From contig JAJFKB010000015.1 in NCBI GenBank assembly GCA_021773395.1, positions 1 to 64,000 on the forward strand: DNA of 64,000 bases. The letters are read 5' to 3'. Numbering within the stretch: the stretch's first letter is position 1; every line of letters begins with the position of its first letter. This document shows positions 51,085 to 59,724 of this stretch, piece after piece. Both the position numbers and the translations under genes were made by a program. This stretch comes from Gammaproteobacteria bacterium. GTDB lineage: Bacteria > Pseudomonadota > Gammaproteobacteria > Pseudomonadales > IMCC2047. The notes below the pieces were generated by a model. That model ran no database searches and had not been told where the DNA came from. It saw only the letters and a program-made list of their open reading frames with translations.

Positions 51085-51633
51085 ATGCACAGACAGATAA
51101 AAGGGTGGATGGTGGGGATGCTTGCTTGTTCGCTGCTCGCCGTCGGTGCCTGCTCGACACTACCAACCGCAGATGGTGATGCACCTCAGAGTAAAGGGGC
51201 CTCAAAGTCATCGGGCAGTCCGAAAGCCATGGTTAGGGACGGGTTTGATGCGTATGGCAATCGTAAATATGAAGAGGCAATAACACTTTTTAAAAACACA
51301 CAAAAGAATGCCAGCAAAGGCTCCAGCGCTTATGATAAAGCATTGGTTGGCGAAATTCTGATTCGCTTAAGTGCCGACAGAAGATGGCGGAATTTGGATC
51401 GTGCGGAGCAGATTTTAGCGGAATTAAGGTCAGGCAGTTCAAAAAGAGCGAGCGGAGCTGATGAGAGCCAACTTTTAATGAACGCCCTTAATAATCTGGT
51501 AATTGCGGAAAAAGATAATGCTGAGTTGCGCAGGAAATTAGACGCTTCCTACGCTCAGTTATCCAGGTTGGAGAAGGAAAAGGTAAATCTCAACAATGCA
51601 TTGAATAAACTACGCAGTTTAACGCTCGACTAG
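51085..51633 (+). CDS. TPR-like lipoprotein
   Basis: 182 residues. Lipoprotein signal ending at the lipobox AVGACS, a Ser/Lys-rich linker, then a TPR-like helical region (MVRDGFDAYGNRKYEEAITLFKN and the DKALVGEILIRL helix) and a C-terminal coiled coil (KDNAELRRKLDASYAQLSRL). Start set at 51085, seven bases after AGAGG; an ATG at 51028 would put 19 non-signal residues in front. It may scaffold a periplasmic or outer-membrane complex. Last gene of the plus-strand channel cluster. Confidence 0.7.
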   Translation: MHRQIKGWMVGMLACSLLAVGACSTLPTADGDAPQSKGASKSSGSPKAMVRDGFDAYGNRKYEEAITLFKNTQKNASKGSSAYDKALVGEILIRLSADRRWRNLDRAEQILAELRSGSSKRASGADESQLLMNALNNLVIAEKDNAELRRKLDASYAQLSRLEKEKVNLNNALNKLRSLTLD

Positions 51634-51941
51634 CACAGAAACATAGCAGGAGCCATTTTTATCGGGGTGAATTCGAACATATTTTGGTTTGAAAAAGACT
51701 CGTTTGACAGTCAGCCTTGGTCTATTTAATGCCTGGAACACCCGGAAGAAGCCAGATGTTGGTTTCTTCCAGGGAGGCAATTATGTTTCGATGTTACCAA
51801 CCCTGCCTGATTACTCTGGAAGTTTGAGGCGTCAACAAAGTTAACTGGATAGAAAAAAGAGGATAATATTTACACTTAAAACAATGGGAAAGATCATATG
51901 GCCAGGTTTTTTTGAGCGGTAGTCCGGGTTCTTTTTACGGA
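51634..51941. other. Intergenic region with hairpin and a possible mini-ORF
   Basis: 308 bases between convergent genes. GGAAGAAGCCA and TGGTTTCTTCC (51744-51770) form a stem with one mismatch. Right after it, an ATG at 51783 follows GGAGG at six bases and opens a 14-codon frame to 51827. Nothing else is seen. The hairpin may end the TPR-lipoprotein transcript, but no T-run follows. Confidence 0.4.
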
Positions 51942-53213
51942 TCATTTAGAAAAGCTTGCGATATCTTTTACAATCGCGAAGTCCTCTTCCAGAATCATCG
52001 CTTTCTCAGAACGCTTTAATGCCAGTCTGGAGTGATATTTTGCCGCGTTGCTTAATGCTTTATCGTCAATTAGAGCCAGCGAACGCAAGGCCTTCTGTAA
52101 GCGCACCGATACTTCAATCGAGTCAGCGCCATCGCGTGCAATCGCTGTAAACGCATCATCGAACATATCTCGCACAGAAATCTCCGGTATCTCAACCCGA
52201 TCATACTCAGGTGTTGTAGAGTCCTCCCTGTTGCTTGGTGCACTCCACATAACAAACAATCGGACGAGTGTTCCGATCACATTAATTGCTGTACCTTGAT
52301 CATTTACTGCTGGTGATAAAGCGCGACTTGCAATTTCAGACAAAACAACCAGGCCGAACCTGGGGTCTTCGTCAAAAAGACGATCGTGTCCGATTATGAA
52401 CGATTGAACTATCCTTTCACACTCCGTTGTGGTTTGTTGATGGGGTTGACCGATTAAATACGCTAGCGGCCGCCCCGGTGTAACAAAAGTTCCTGGTAAT
52501 GCAGAGATCATCAGCTTTGCTTGAACTTTTTCGACACATGCCTGAAGCCCCCCAATGTCGATATTTTGCACATAACCTATGACCTCTGAAAATATTGGTA
52601 TTCCATCTGATGTCTGGGAGCTTACAGGAATGCTGTGCACCGACAGAGTATCTCTTTTTCGTTTTAATGCTTCTTCAGTAGCGTGTTCAACTTTCTTTAT
52701 GGTTTCTCCGAGACGCCCCAGGCGTGCAATGCTATCTACCCATCGTACGAAAGTAAGTATTACCAGGGCAAAAACAATGATGGTAAGAATGAATATAGTA
52801 AAGTGCCCGGCCACCTCAAAATAATTATTATTTACTGCCGTTAGAGCGACAATGCTAAAAATGAAAGCGCCAATAAAAGTCGAAAGTGCATTCTGCGATA
52901 CATCATCGGCAACGACTAATGGAAATGAACGTGGTGTTGCTGAATTACTGGTAGAGGCGTAGGCCGAGACCATGGAGGTGACCGCAAGTGTAGCAATGAC
53001 CAGCATGCTGGAGGCCATAACTGAAAGTAGACTTTCTACTGATTCAACGGTGATGGTGGGCAGAATCTGTGCTACCTGTGTGCTATCTGCGATCCCGGCA
53101 GCCAGGACTGTGCTGACCGACATTATACAAACGACTAATGGTCTCACCCAAAGGCGTTCCCGTAGCCTTTTAATAAAAAACCAAAACCGGTCAGCTGAGA
53201 GGAGTGGGTGCAT
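51942..53213 (-). CDS. DUF2254 membrane protein
   Basis: 423 residues. Four membrane helices lie in the first 175 residues (VRPLVVCIMSVSTVLAAG, VMASSMLVIATLAVTSMVS, FIGAFIFSIVALTAV, HFTIFILTIIVFALVILTF). Soluble part includes IPIFSEVIGYVQNIDIGGL and LSEIASRALSPAVNDQGTA, the family's most conserved block. DUF2254 has no settled function; its architecture is channel-like. Convergent with the plus-strand channel cluster. Confidence 0.85.
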   Translation of the reverse strand: MHPLLSADRFWFFIKRLRERLWVRPLVVCIMSVSTVLAAGIADSTQVAQILPTITVESVESLLSVMASSMLVIATLAVTSMVSAYASTSNSATPRSFPLVVADDVSQNALSTFIGAFIFSIVALTAVNNNYFEVAGHFTIFILTIIVFALVILTFVRWVDSIARLGRLGETIKKVEHATEEALKRKRDTLSVHSIPVSSQTSDGIPIFSEVIGYVQNIDIGGLQACVEKVQAKLMISALPGTFVTPGRPLAYLIGQPHQQTTTECERIVQSFIIGHDRLFDEDPRFGLVVLSEIASRALSPAVNDQGTAINVIGTLVRLFVMWSAPSNREDSTTPEYDRVEIPEISVRDMFDDAFTAIARDGADSIEVSVRLQKALRSLALIDDKALSNAAKYHSRLALKRSEKAMILEEDFAIVKDIASFSK

Positions 53214-53299
53214 CTGTAACTCCTTATATAGAAGAAACCTCTAACTTAAATAAAGCTAGAGAAGCTTAGTTATTTTTTAATAACCTCATAATACCAAGG

Positions 53300-55564
53300 C
53301 TAATCCGGTATGTTATGCTCTTCAAAAAATCTTGTTAGCTGGTCGGCCAAGTAGTCCTCGTTTGCTTCGGAATTGACCAGTAGCAGAGGCGTTTCTTTGT
53401 TGGCATCGGAGCGTTTCGCTCCTTCCATAAATAGTGCTACGCCATTCGGATCAGAATGTTCACCGATGAGAATGAGCTTGATTTCATCTTCCTTGATGAG
53501 CAGCTCTGCTTTATCAAGGTCGGCGGTTCTGATAATGTCCCATTCACTTTCGGTGAGCGCTTCTTTAATGGCTTCGCCCAGCGCCGAAGCGTCTTCTGTG
53601 ACAAGTAGCAGTTTTCCAGCACTGCGCTCGGGTAGGAAGCTCTTAACCGTTTTGGTTAGCTTTTCTTTATCTATCGGCTTGATCAGATAATCAGACGCGC
53701 CCAGTGACAAGCCTAATTCTCGCTCGCTTAGCATGGATTGCATGATGACTGGAATAGCGGAAGTATCCGGATCTTGTTTTAGCTGTTCCAGTACCTGCCA
53801 GCCATCCATTTCTGGCATCAGTACATCGAGCACAATAATTTCAGGATTATATTCTTTGGCTAACTCGATTCCCTTTTTACCGGACTCAGCGGTGATGACC
53901 GAATAGTTTTTCTTGCTCAGAATGCGTTTTGCCAGCTCACGGGAGGTCGCGTCATCGTCGATTACCAGAATGCATGCGCTGCCTTTGGATATTGTTTCTG
54001 TCTGCCCAGACAGTTGCTGGCCCTCCTTGCTATCCGATTGTGCCAGGGACTGGTTGGGACAGGTAAATGTGAAGCAGGTGCCGGCGCCCGGTGTGCTTTT
54101 GACAGTAATGTCGCCATGCATTAATAGTGCAAATTTCTTGCAGATGGACAACCCCAGTCCTGTGCCGCCAAACTGTCGTGTGGTAGAGGAGTCAGCCTGG
54201 GTGAACTCATCAAAAATTCTGCCCAGTTGTTCCTCCGTCATGCCGATCCCGTTATCAATCACCGACAGGTTGAGCGTATCCTCGCTTTCAGTTTGCGTTC
54301 TTGCCAGGGTGATTTCAATCACTCCATCACTGGTGAATTTGCAGGCATTGCTTAGCAGGTTGAGTAATATTTGGCGGAACTTGGTTACGTCTGTATTAAA
54401 TTCCGCATTTTCCGCTTCGAAATTGAATTTGATCTGGTTGTTTTGTTTCTCCGCAAGCGGATGCACGGTATGCAATACTTCCTCTACGCTGCTTTTCAGG
54501 TTGATTCTCTCAAAATAGAGGGTCATTTTTCCCGATTCAATTTTGGAGATATCCAGTACATCGTTGATGAGAGACAGTAGATGCTTGCCTGCTTCGAGGA
54601 TTTTGGCTAAATCCGGCTGCAAATCCTGTACTTCGATATCGTCATCTTCTTCAATCTCTTCCATCAGCATTTCACTATAGCCAATAATCGCATTCATCGG
54701 TGTTCTAAGCTCATGGCTCATGTTGGCTAAAAAGCTACTTTTCGCCAGATTGGCCTCATCAGCACGCTGTTTTTCCTCCTCCACTTTTTTCATGGTGCTT
54801 TGCAGCGTTGCTGCCATCCCGTTAAACGCCTCCGCCAATCCACCGAGTTCATCGTTGCTGAATTTTGGTATCTGATACTCCAAATGGCCATGGCTCCATT
54901 TGTCCGTTCCCTCAAGTAAAGCGGACAGGGCGCGTTTTGTGTAATGAAACAGGTGGTAGGCCAGTGCGATGGTAAAAATCAACGAGCTGAGGAATACGAT
55001 CAGGGTCACTCGGTTGGTCAGTGATTCTACTTTGTCTATTTCGGTATTCAGTGCCTGTGATTTATCCGTTAATAATTCCGTGTCTGACTTGAGCGCGTCC
55101 ACAGCCACATTGAAATCTGAACGGTAACTGCGAATGGGTTTGTGCTCTTCGGTGGCTGTTTTTTCTTTGCCGATAACAATAGCTTCTTGCCAGCGGTTGA
55201 GTAAATGCTCGGACTCTTTTGTGCCTTGCATTTTCTTCAGTAAATCAGGATCGACTCTTTGTGAGATTTTAACCAGCCGGGCTTTTTGCCGAGTTATGCT
55301 CTCCAATAGGTCAGCACGCTCCTGATCGGTCAATGTGGACTGATTTCGAGTTTCAGCCAAGGCTTCAATGACCAACAGTTTTTTGTGTATCTTTCTAAGT
55401 TGCTGTATGTGAGAGTTGATCATAAATTGAGAGCGAGTAACCGATTGAAGCTGTACAACTATCTCTTTTCGCACCCCGTTGGACCAGGAGAAAACCAGAA
55501 TCGAACAAAGAAAGAAAAGCAGTATGATGATGAGTGAAAAGGCTATCCGCTTACTTAGGCTCAT
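53300..55564 (-). CDS. Hybrid sensor histidine kinase with intact and degenerate receiver
   Basis: 754 residues. Membrane helices at about 8-28 and 186-207 enclose a helical periplasmic sensor; HAMP about 208-262; HisKA with His 284 (NMSHELRTPMNAIIGYSE); HATPase about 395-505 (N box around Asn 406, DNGIGM, GGTGLGLSI). Receiver one (about 531-645) has Asp 580 in IIVLDVLMPEMDGW. A second receiver-like domain (651-754) lacks the phospho-acceptor: the strand LILIGEHSDP has no Asp at that place and no conserved Lys. Last gene of an operon with the single-domain regulator (30 bases upstream). Confidence 0.93.
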   Translation of the reverse strand: MSLSKRIAFSLIIILLFFLCSILVFSWSNGVRKEIVVQLQSVTRSQFMINSHIQQLRKIHKKLLVIEALAETRNQSTLTDQERADLLESITRQKARLVKISQRVDPDLLKKMQGTKESEHLLNRWQEAIVIGKEKTATEEHKPIRSYRSDFNVAVDALKSDTELLTDKSQALNTEIDKVESLTNRVTLIVFLSSLIFTIALAYHLFHYTKRALSALLEGTDKWSHGHLEYQIPKFSNDELGGLAEAFNGMAATLQSTMKKVEEEKQRADEANLAKSSFLANMSHELRTPMNAIIGYSEMLMEEIEEDDDIEVQDLQPDLAKILEAGKHLLSLINDVLDISKIESGKMTLYFERINLKSSVEEVLHTVHPLAEKQNNQIKFNFEAENAEFNTDVTKFRQILLNLLSNACKFTSDGVIEITLARTQTESEDTLNLSVIDNGIGMTEEQLGRIFDEFTQADSSTTRQFGGTGLGLSICKKFALLMHGDITVKSTPGAGTCFTFTCPNQSLAQSDSKEGQQLSGQTETISKGSACILVIDDDATSRELAKRILSKKNYSVITAESGKKGIELAKEYNPEIIVLDVLMPEMDGWQVLEQLKQDPDTSAIPVIMQSMLSERELGLSLGASDYLIKPIDKEKLTKTVKSFLPERSAGKLLLVTEDASALGEAIKEALTESEWDIIRTADLDKAELLIKEDEIKLILIGEHSDPNGVALFMEGAKRSDANKETPLLLVNSEANEDYLADQLTRFFEEHNIPD

Positions 55565-55594
55565 TATTATTATCCTGGGTAAGAGTCGTTATTA

Positions 55595-55960
55595 TTAATT
55601 GTTGAGTAGGATATCTATCTTCATTAGCAGGCGCTTTAAATCAATGGGCTTGGTGTCATAGTCATCGCAACCGGCTTCCAGCGCCTTGGCGCGATCCGAT
55701 TCCATGGCGTGTGCTGTAAGCGCAATGATTTTGATAGATTGCGTAGCGACGTTACCCTTAAGTTCCCTGGCAGCCGTCCAGCCATCCTTTACCGGCAGGC
55801 TCATGTCCAATAGTATGATGTCGGGGTTCCATGAGGATGCCTTATCGATACCTTCCTGTCCGTCCACCGCCAGCTCCACCTCAAAGCCTTTGCGTTGTAA
55901 TCTGCGGCTGAGCATGTCTCTATTCATTTCGTTATCTTCTACCACTAAAACTCTAGGCAT
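55595..55960 (-). CDS. Single-domain response regulator
   Basis: 121 residues, CheY-like only: acidic pocket VVEDNEMNRDML, Asp 52 in ILLDMSLPVKDGW, Thr in ALTAHAM and Lys in DTKPID. No output domain. Its start overlaps the end of the cyclase gene by eight bases, and the kinase follows 30 bases later, so it likely shuttles phosphate between the hybrid kinase and the receiver-cyclase. Confidence 0.93.
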   Translation of the reverse strand: MPRVLVVEDNEMNRDMLSRRLQRKGFEVELAVDGQEGIDKASSWNPDIILLDMSLPVKDGWTAARELKGNVATQSIKIIALTAHAMESDRAKALEAGCDDYDTKPIDLKRLLMKIDILLNN

Positions 55961-57944
55961 TGACTTTCCCTCTTAGATCATTCTGATTCGGCGTGTGAGT
56001 GAGTGATTGAATATGCTTGCGAATAGGCTCCGGGCACGAAGTTATGCTGGCTATATAGTTATAATGCTGCTTCAATCTGGGCCCTTTCGCCGTAATTTTT
56101 GCGTAAATCTGTTCGTTTCCCCATGCAGTATTATCGCTATGAGAAATACTGAGGTTGGTGAAGCGCTGTAATGGTTCGGAACACCTGAGATGCAGGCTCT
56201 GTTGCGATACCGCTGTAATTAAAGCGGATAAGGCATCTTTATCGATAGCTTTGCCGGATAGTTCGGCTAATGAAACTGGTAATCCCGGATCAATAGGCAA
56301 CATGCTCTCAGCAGTTTCTTCGAGCGTTATGCAGTAAGGTTCTGCCAAGCCCAGAATATCATGAATCTTGATGGGATCCTTGACACCCTTGGCGCTGACT
56401 TCAGCGGTTTCTCCCAGAACAACCTCAGCACCACAGTCTTGAATTGTGTATTCTGATGCCAGTATCTGGCCGCCGATGGTAAAGGACTCTATACGGGAAG
56501 TCAGATTTACATGATGTCCCACTATGCCATATTTAGAACGGTCAATAGACCCAATATTTCCAACAACAACCTCTCCAGTATTCAGGCCAATGCCCATTTG
56601 GATGGGCGGCAATCCCATTTGCTGGTTTTTAGCATTGACGGTCTTCATGGCGCGTTGCATTTCGATCGCGCATAGCAGAGCGCGATCAGCATCATCTTCA
56701 CGTTTTATCGGCGCGCCGAAAATAGCAAGTATTGCATCTCCCAGAAACTCGTCAATGGTTCCTCCATGCTTGAGTAGTAAAGGGGTCATGACGCCAAAAT
56801 AATTATTCAATAAGGTAACACAGTCTACCGGATCCAGCGATTGGCTGAGTGCTGTGAAACCGCGAATATCGGTCATCATCACAGTGACTTTCTGTTTTCC
56901 ACCACCCAGCTGAAGGCCATCATCATCTTCGAGAATGGTTTTTACGATATCGTCGGAGAGGTAACGGCCAAATACCTTGCGGATGAAAGCGTAACTTTTT
57001 TCCAGCTCCCCCTGATATTCTTTTTCCTTGTCATGCCAGGCTTTTCGCTCCAGACAGGCTGTCACACGGGCTTTCAGCAGCATCGGGTTTACCGGCTTGA
57101 TCAGGATATCGAACGCACCGACTTCAATACAGCGAGCCGCGCCTTCCTTGTCCTGCAGCCCCGTGACAACGATCACGGGGATCGCGCGCAGTTTTTCATC
57201 TTTACGCATTACCTGCAGCACTTCAAAGCCATTCATGTCGCTCATTAATAAGTCGAGTAACACCAGATCAGGGCTCTGTTCTGCCATCATTTCCAGTGCC
57301 TGTCTGCCCGAAGACGCGGTTCTTGTTTGGTGTCCTTGCTTGCGTAGTTGGTGCGATAAAAGGTTTAGATTACTCTCATTGTCATCAACGATAAGCAGAT
57401 TTCCGCTAATGGACTCTTTCGCTTCGCTGTTGTCGCGTTCAAAACTATCAAATACCGCACTTAAATCGCTGGTAAGACTCTTGCTCGATTGGCTGGGTGT
57501 CGAGTCGGTTGTGGAGAAAACTTGATCCAACTGCAGTAAAATCCGATTTGACTCAGCGATAGTCTGTTCGAGGTAGGTAATGCCCTCTACGTCATTCGGC
57601 GCGACTTCGGTTAAATCTTCCAGGAGCATTTCGGAATAACCTGCGACAACGCCAATAGCATTGCGCAAATCATGGACAAAGATAGCTCGTTGCTCATCCC
57701 GAGTGGCTTGAGACGGGTAGTTCATTTCGCCTTCAAGCATTGCATTGACCAGGTTACGTGTGTCGTAGGATGCCTGTTCAATACGCATTAAATCGTCGAG
57801 ACAGTCAAAGTCTTTACGGTCAGCTAAATGTTCCTTGAGTAATTCAGTATGGCCTGCGATGGACAATATTGGCGCTAACAACTCTTGTCTTAGGACATCA
57901 ACTCGGGCGTTTTCAATACGGTTATTTTCAGGTAAATCGGTCAT
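55953..57944 (-). CDS. Receiver-coupled class III nucleotidyl cyclase with HisKA-like N-terminus
   Basis: 663 residues. Residues 85-145 look like a kinase dimerisation helix pair with His 91 (HDLRNAIGVVAGYSEMLLE), but no ATPase domain follows. Receiver about 182-300 with Asp 231 (LVLLDLLMSDMNGF). Class III cyclase about 352-535: metal-binding Asp 359 (MMTDIRGFTALS) and Asp 403 (EFLGDAILAIFGAP), transition-state Asn 480 and Arg 484 (HVNLTSRIES). The position that selects adenine (Lys) holds Glu 399, and the partner position (KYGIVG) holds Gly, so ATP cannot be assumed. The last 120 residues are unassigned. First gene of the three-gene operon. Confidence 0.9.
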   Translation of the reverse strand: MTDLPENNRIENARVDVLRQELLAPILSIAGHTELLKEHLADRKDFDCLDDLMRIEQASYDTRNLVNAMLEGEMNYPSQATRDEQRAIFVHDLRNAIGVVAGYSEMLLEDLTEVAPNDVEGITYLEQTIAESNRILLQLDQVFSTTDSTPSQSSKSLTSDLSAVFDSFERDNSEAKESISGNLLIVDDNESNLNLLSHQLRKQGHQTRTASSGRQALEMMAEQSPDLVLLDLLMSDMNGFEVLQVMRKDEKLRAIPVIVVTGLQDKEGAARCIEVGAFDILIKPVNPMLLKARVTACLERKAWHDKEKEYQGELEKSYAFIRKVFGRYLSDDIVKTILEDDDGLQLGGGKQKVTVMMTDIRGFTALSQSLDPVDCVTLLNNYFGVMTPLLLKHGGTIDEFLGDAILAIFGAPIKREDDADRALLCAIEMQRAMKTVNAKNQQMGLPPIQMGIGLNTGEVVVGNIGSIDRSKYGIVGHHVNLTSRIESFTIGGQILASEYTIQDCGAEVVLGETAEVSAKGVKDPIKIHDILGLAEPYCITLEETAESMLPIDPGLPVSLAELSGKAIDKDALSALITAVSQQSLHLRCSEPLQRFTNLSISHSDNTAWGNEQIYAKITAKGPRLKQHYNYIASITSCPEPIRKHIQSLTHTPNQNDLRGKVNA

Positions 57945-57986
57945 GTTAATTCTATGGGTTGAATTCCTTCAAACCGTCCAATTGAG

Positions 57987-58313
57987 TTAGATAAAATAGC
58001 AGTATGCTAACTTGCAAATTAGATGTAGTGCCTGATCCTGGTGGAAGTTAATCCAGTTTTCACATTTGCTGAAATCAATAATGCTGTGTAGCAGGGTTTC
58101 GATGGCTCCCAATACAGCGCTACCGGTAACCAGATAGACCGCACCGCCGTGGATCAGGGCATGTGCCAGTAGCCAGTAATACCAGGGGGGAAAGCCCTTG
58201 CCGCTGGTATTGTGAATGTCCGCATGGCGACTTTTAGCGATCGCCATGACCTGCCTTTGCAAGGCGAAGTCAGATAGGGCGTGGCCCACGATGAGTTGAA
58301 ATAGTAAAGCCAT
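57987..58313 (-). CDS. DUF3307 membrane protein
   Basis: 108 residues with about three hydrophobic stretches. LIVGHALSDFALQ at the start and the LLAHALIHGGAVYLV and HSIIDFSKCENW segments, rich in His/Asp, match DUF3307. Function unknown. Its upstream region holds a tandem 12-bp repeat. It precedes the cyclase operon by about 40 bases on the same strand, so it may be its first gene. Confidence 0.75.
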   Translation of the reverse strand: MALLFQLIVGHALSDFALQRQVMAIAKSRHADIHNTSGKGFPPWYYWLLAHALIHGGAVYLVTGSAVLGAIETLLHSIIDFSKCENWINFHQDQALHLICKLAYCYFI

Positions 58314-58388
58314 TCACAATCTCCTGAGTGGCCGGTGGGAAGTGCCACTCTTGAGGTGTTGGTTGTCCGCGTGACTTGCTATAACAGT

Positions 58389-58423
58389 AGTATAACGAAA
58401 GTCGGAACGAAAGTCGGTATACT
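58389..58423. promoter_or_regulatory. Tandem 12-bp repeats flanked by inverted hexamers
   Basis: AACGAAAGTCGG occurs twice in tandem without a gap (58394-58405, 58406-58417), framed by AGTATA and TATACT. On the minus strand TATACT could be a -10 box for the DUF3307 gene about 75 bases on. Two binding sites for one regulator is a natural reading, unproven. Confidence 0.4.
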
Positions 58424-58569
58424 GTATTCTTATTCTATAACCGCGCATCATATTTCCTGTTCCGTTGGGGAATGAAGCGTAAGGATAAGGGTATTTTACA
58501 TACTAGAGCGACAGAAGCATACCAGCTTGGAATTCAGCGTGTAAATTACACCGATGGGCGGAGGGAGAA

Positions 58570-59724
58570 TTAGTTGGTAGTGTCAATCAGTTCCGATAAT
58601 GGTTTTGGGTGACTTATGCCAAAGCTCTGGCAATAGTCGACGCCAATCTCCTGTATTTTCTCTTGAATGGCACTGTTCTCAACAAACTCCGCGATGGTCT
58701 TTTTACCCATTACATGAGCGATTTCGTTAATGGATTTAACTAGCGCAAAATCTGTAGGATTCGTCAATATATCCTGAACAAACAAGCCATCAATTTTCAA
58801 ATGGTCGACGGGAAGGTTTTTAAGGTAGGCAAATGAAGATAATCCACTGCCAAAATCTTCCAGCGAGAAACTGCAGCCGAGCGTTTTAAAGGTGTTAACG
58901 AATGATCGCGCACTGCCGATATTGACGATGGCTGCTGTTTCGGTGATTTCAAAACAAATTTTGTGGGTGGGTAATTCGCTTTGACGCAGCTCTTCCATTA
59001 GAAAAGAAGAGAATCCGGTATCGCAAAGTGACAGCCCGGAAAGGTTGATTGAGCACATTTTCAGTTGTTCCAGGTGGCTCACATTTTGTTGCAGCATTTT
59101 GCAAGTCCTGGAAATGACCCGGCGATCGATTTCACAAGATAAACGATATCGCTCGGCGGCGGGCAGAAAGATCCCTGGTGCGATGAGATTTCCTTTTTCA
59201 TCGAGCATTCTAAGCAGTATTTCATAGTGCAGTCCGCCACTACTGCTACGGGTGTCAGTTTCGACAATGGGTTGATAGTAGAGTTGGAACAGGTCTTGTT
59301 CCAATGCTTTTGGTAATCTTGATGCCCACTGTATTTTACCGTGACGTCTAGTGAACTCTTCGTCTAGTTGGCTGTATACATGAAGCTTGTTGCCACCCTG
59401 TTCCTTTGCCATATAGCACGCGGTATCTGCAGCACTTAATATTTCTGTTACGTTTTGGCATTCCTTGTACACCTCAACGAGCCCCGTGCTCACTCCAATA
59501 CGGAAATTACGTTCCTCCCACTCAAAAGTGAAATTGGAGATGGCGGTTATCAGATCATTAGCAATTCGCTTGGCTTTATCCAATGAGCAGTGTTCAATCA
59601 ATAGACCGAACTCATCGCCGCCAAGCCTTGCAAGCGTATCTCGTGTTCTTATATGAGCTCGCAGCAAGTGGCCGAGTTCGCGCATTAGCTGGTCACCGGC
59701 TACATGGCCGCTGGTATCATTAAT
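58570..59724 (-). pseudogene. 5'-truncated GGDEF-EAL protein gene
   Basis: The EAL domain (about the last 250 residues) is complete: EILLR, INLSGLSL, EITETAAI, LEDFGSGLSSFAYL and LKIDGLFV. Before it only the second half of a GGDEF domain remains: INDTSGHVAGDQL then RLGGDEFGLL. In frame before INDTSGH comes a TAA at 59725-59727, so the first half of GGDEF and any sensor are lost. The first usable ATG is at 59685, giving 371 residues with only a weak ribosome site. The EAL metal motif reads LEDFG rather than LDDFG. A shortened phosphodiesterase could still be made, but cyclase activity cannot. Confidence 0.75.

Noticed and set aside
57028-57525. Plus-strand 165-residue frame inside the cyclase gene
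   Set aside because: Complement of the receiver and HisKA-like coding region, with Ser/Arg-rich composition typical of antisense frames.
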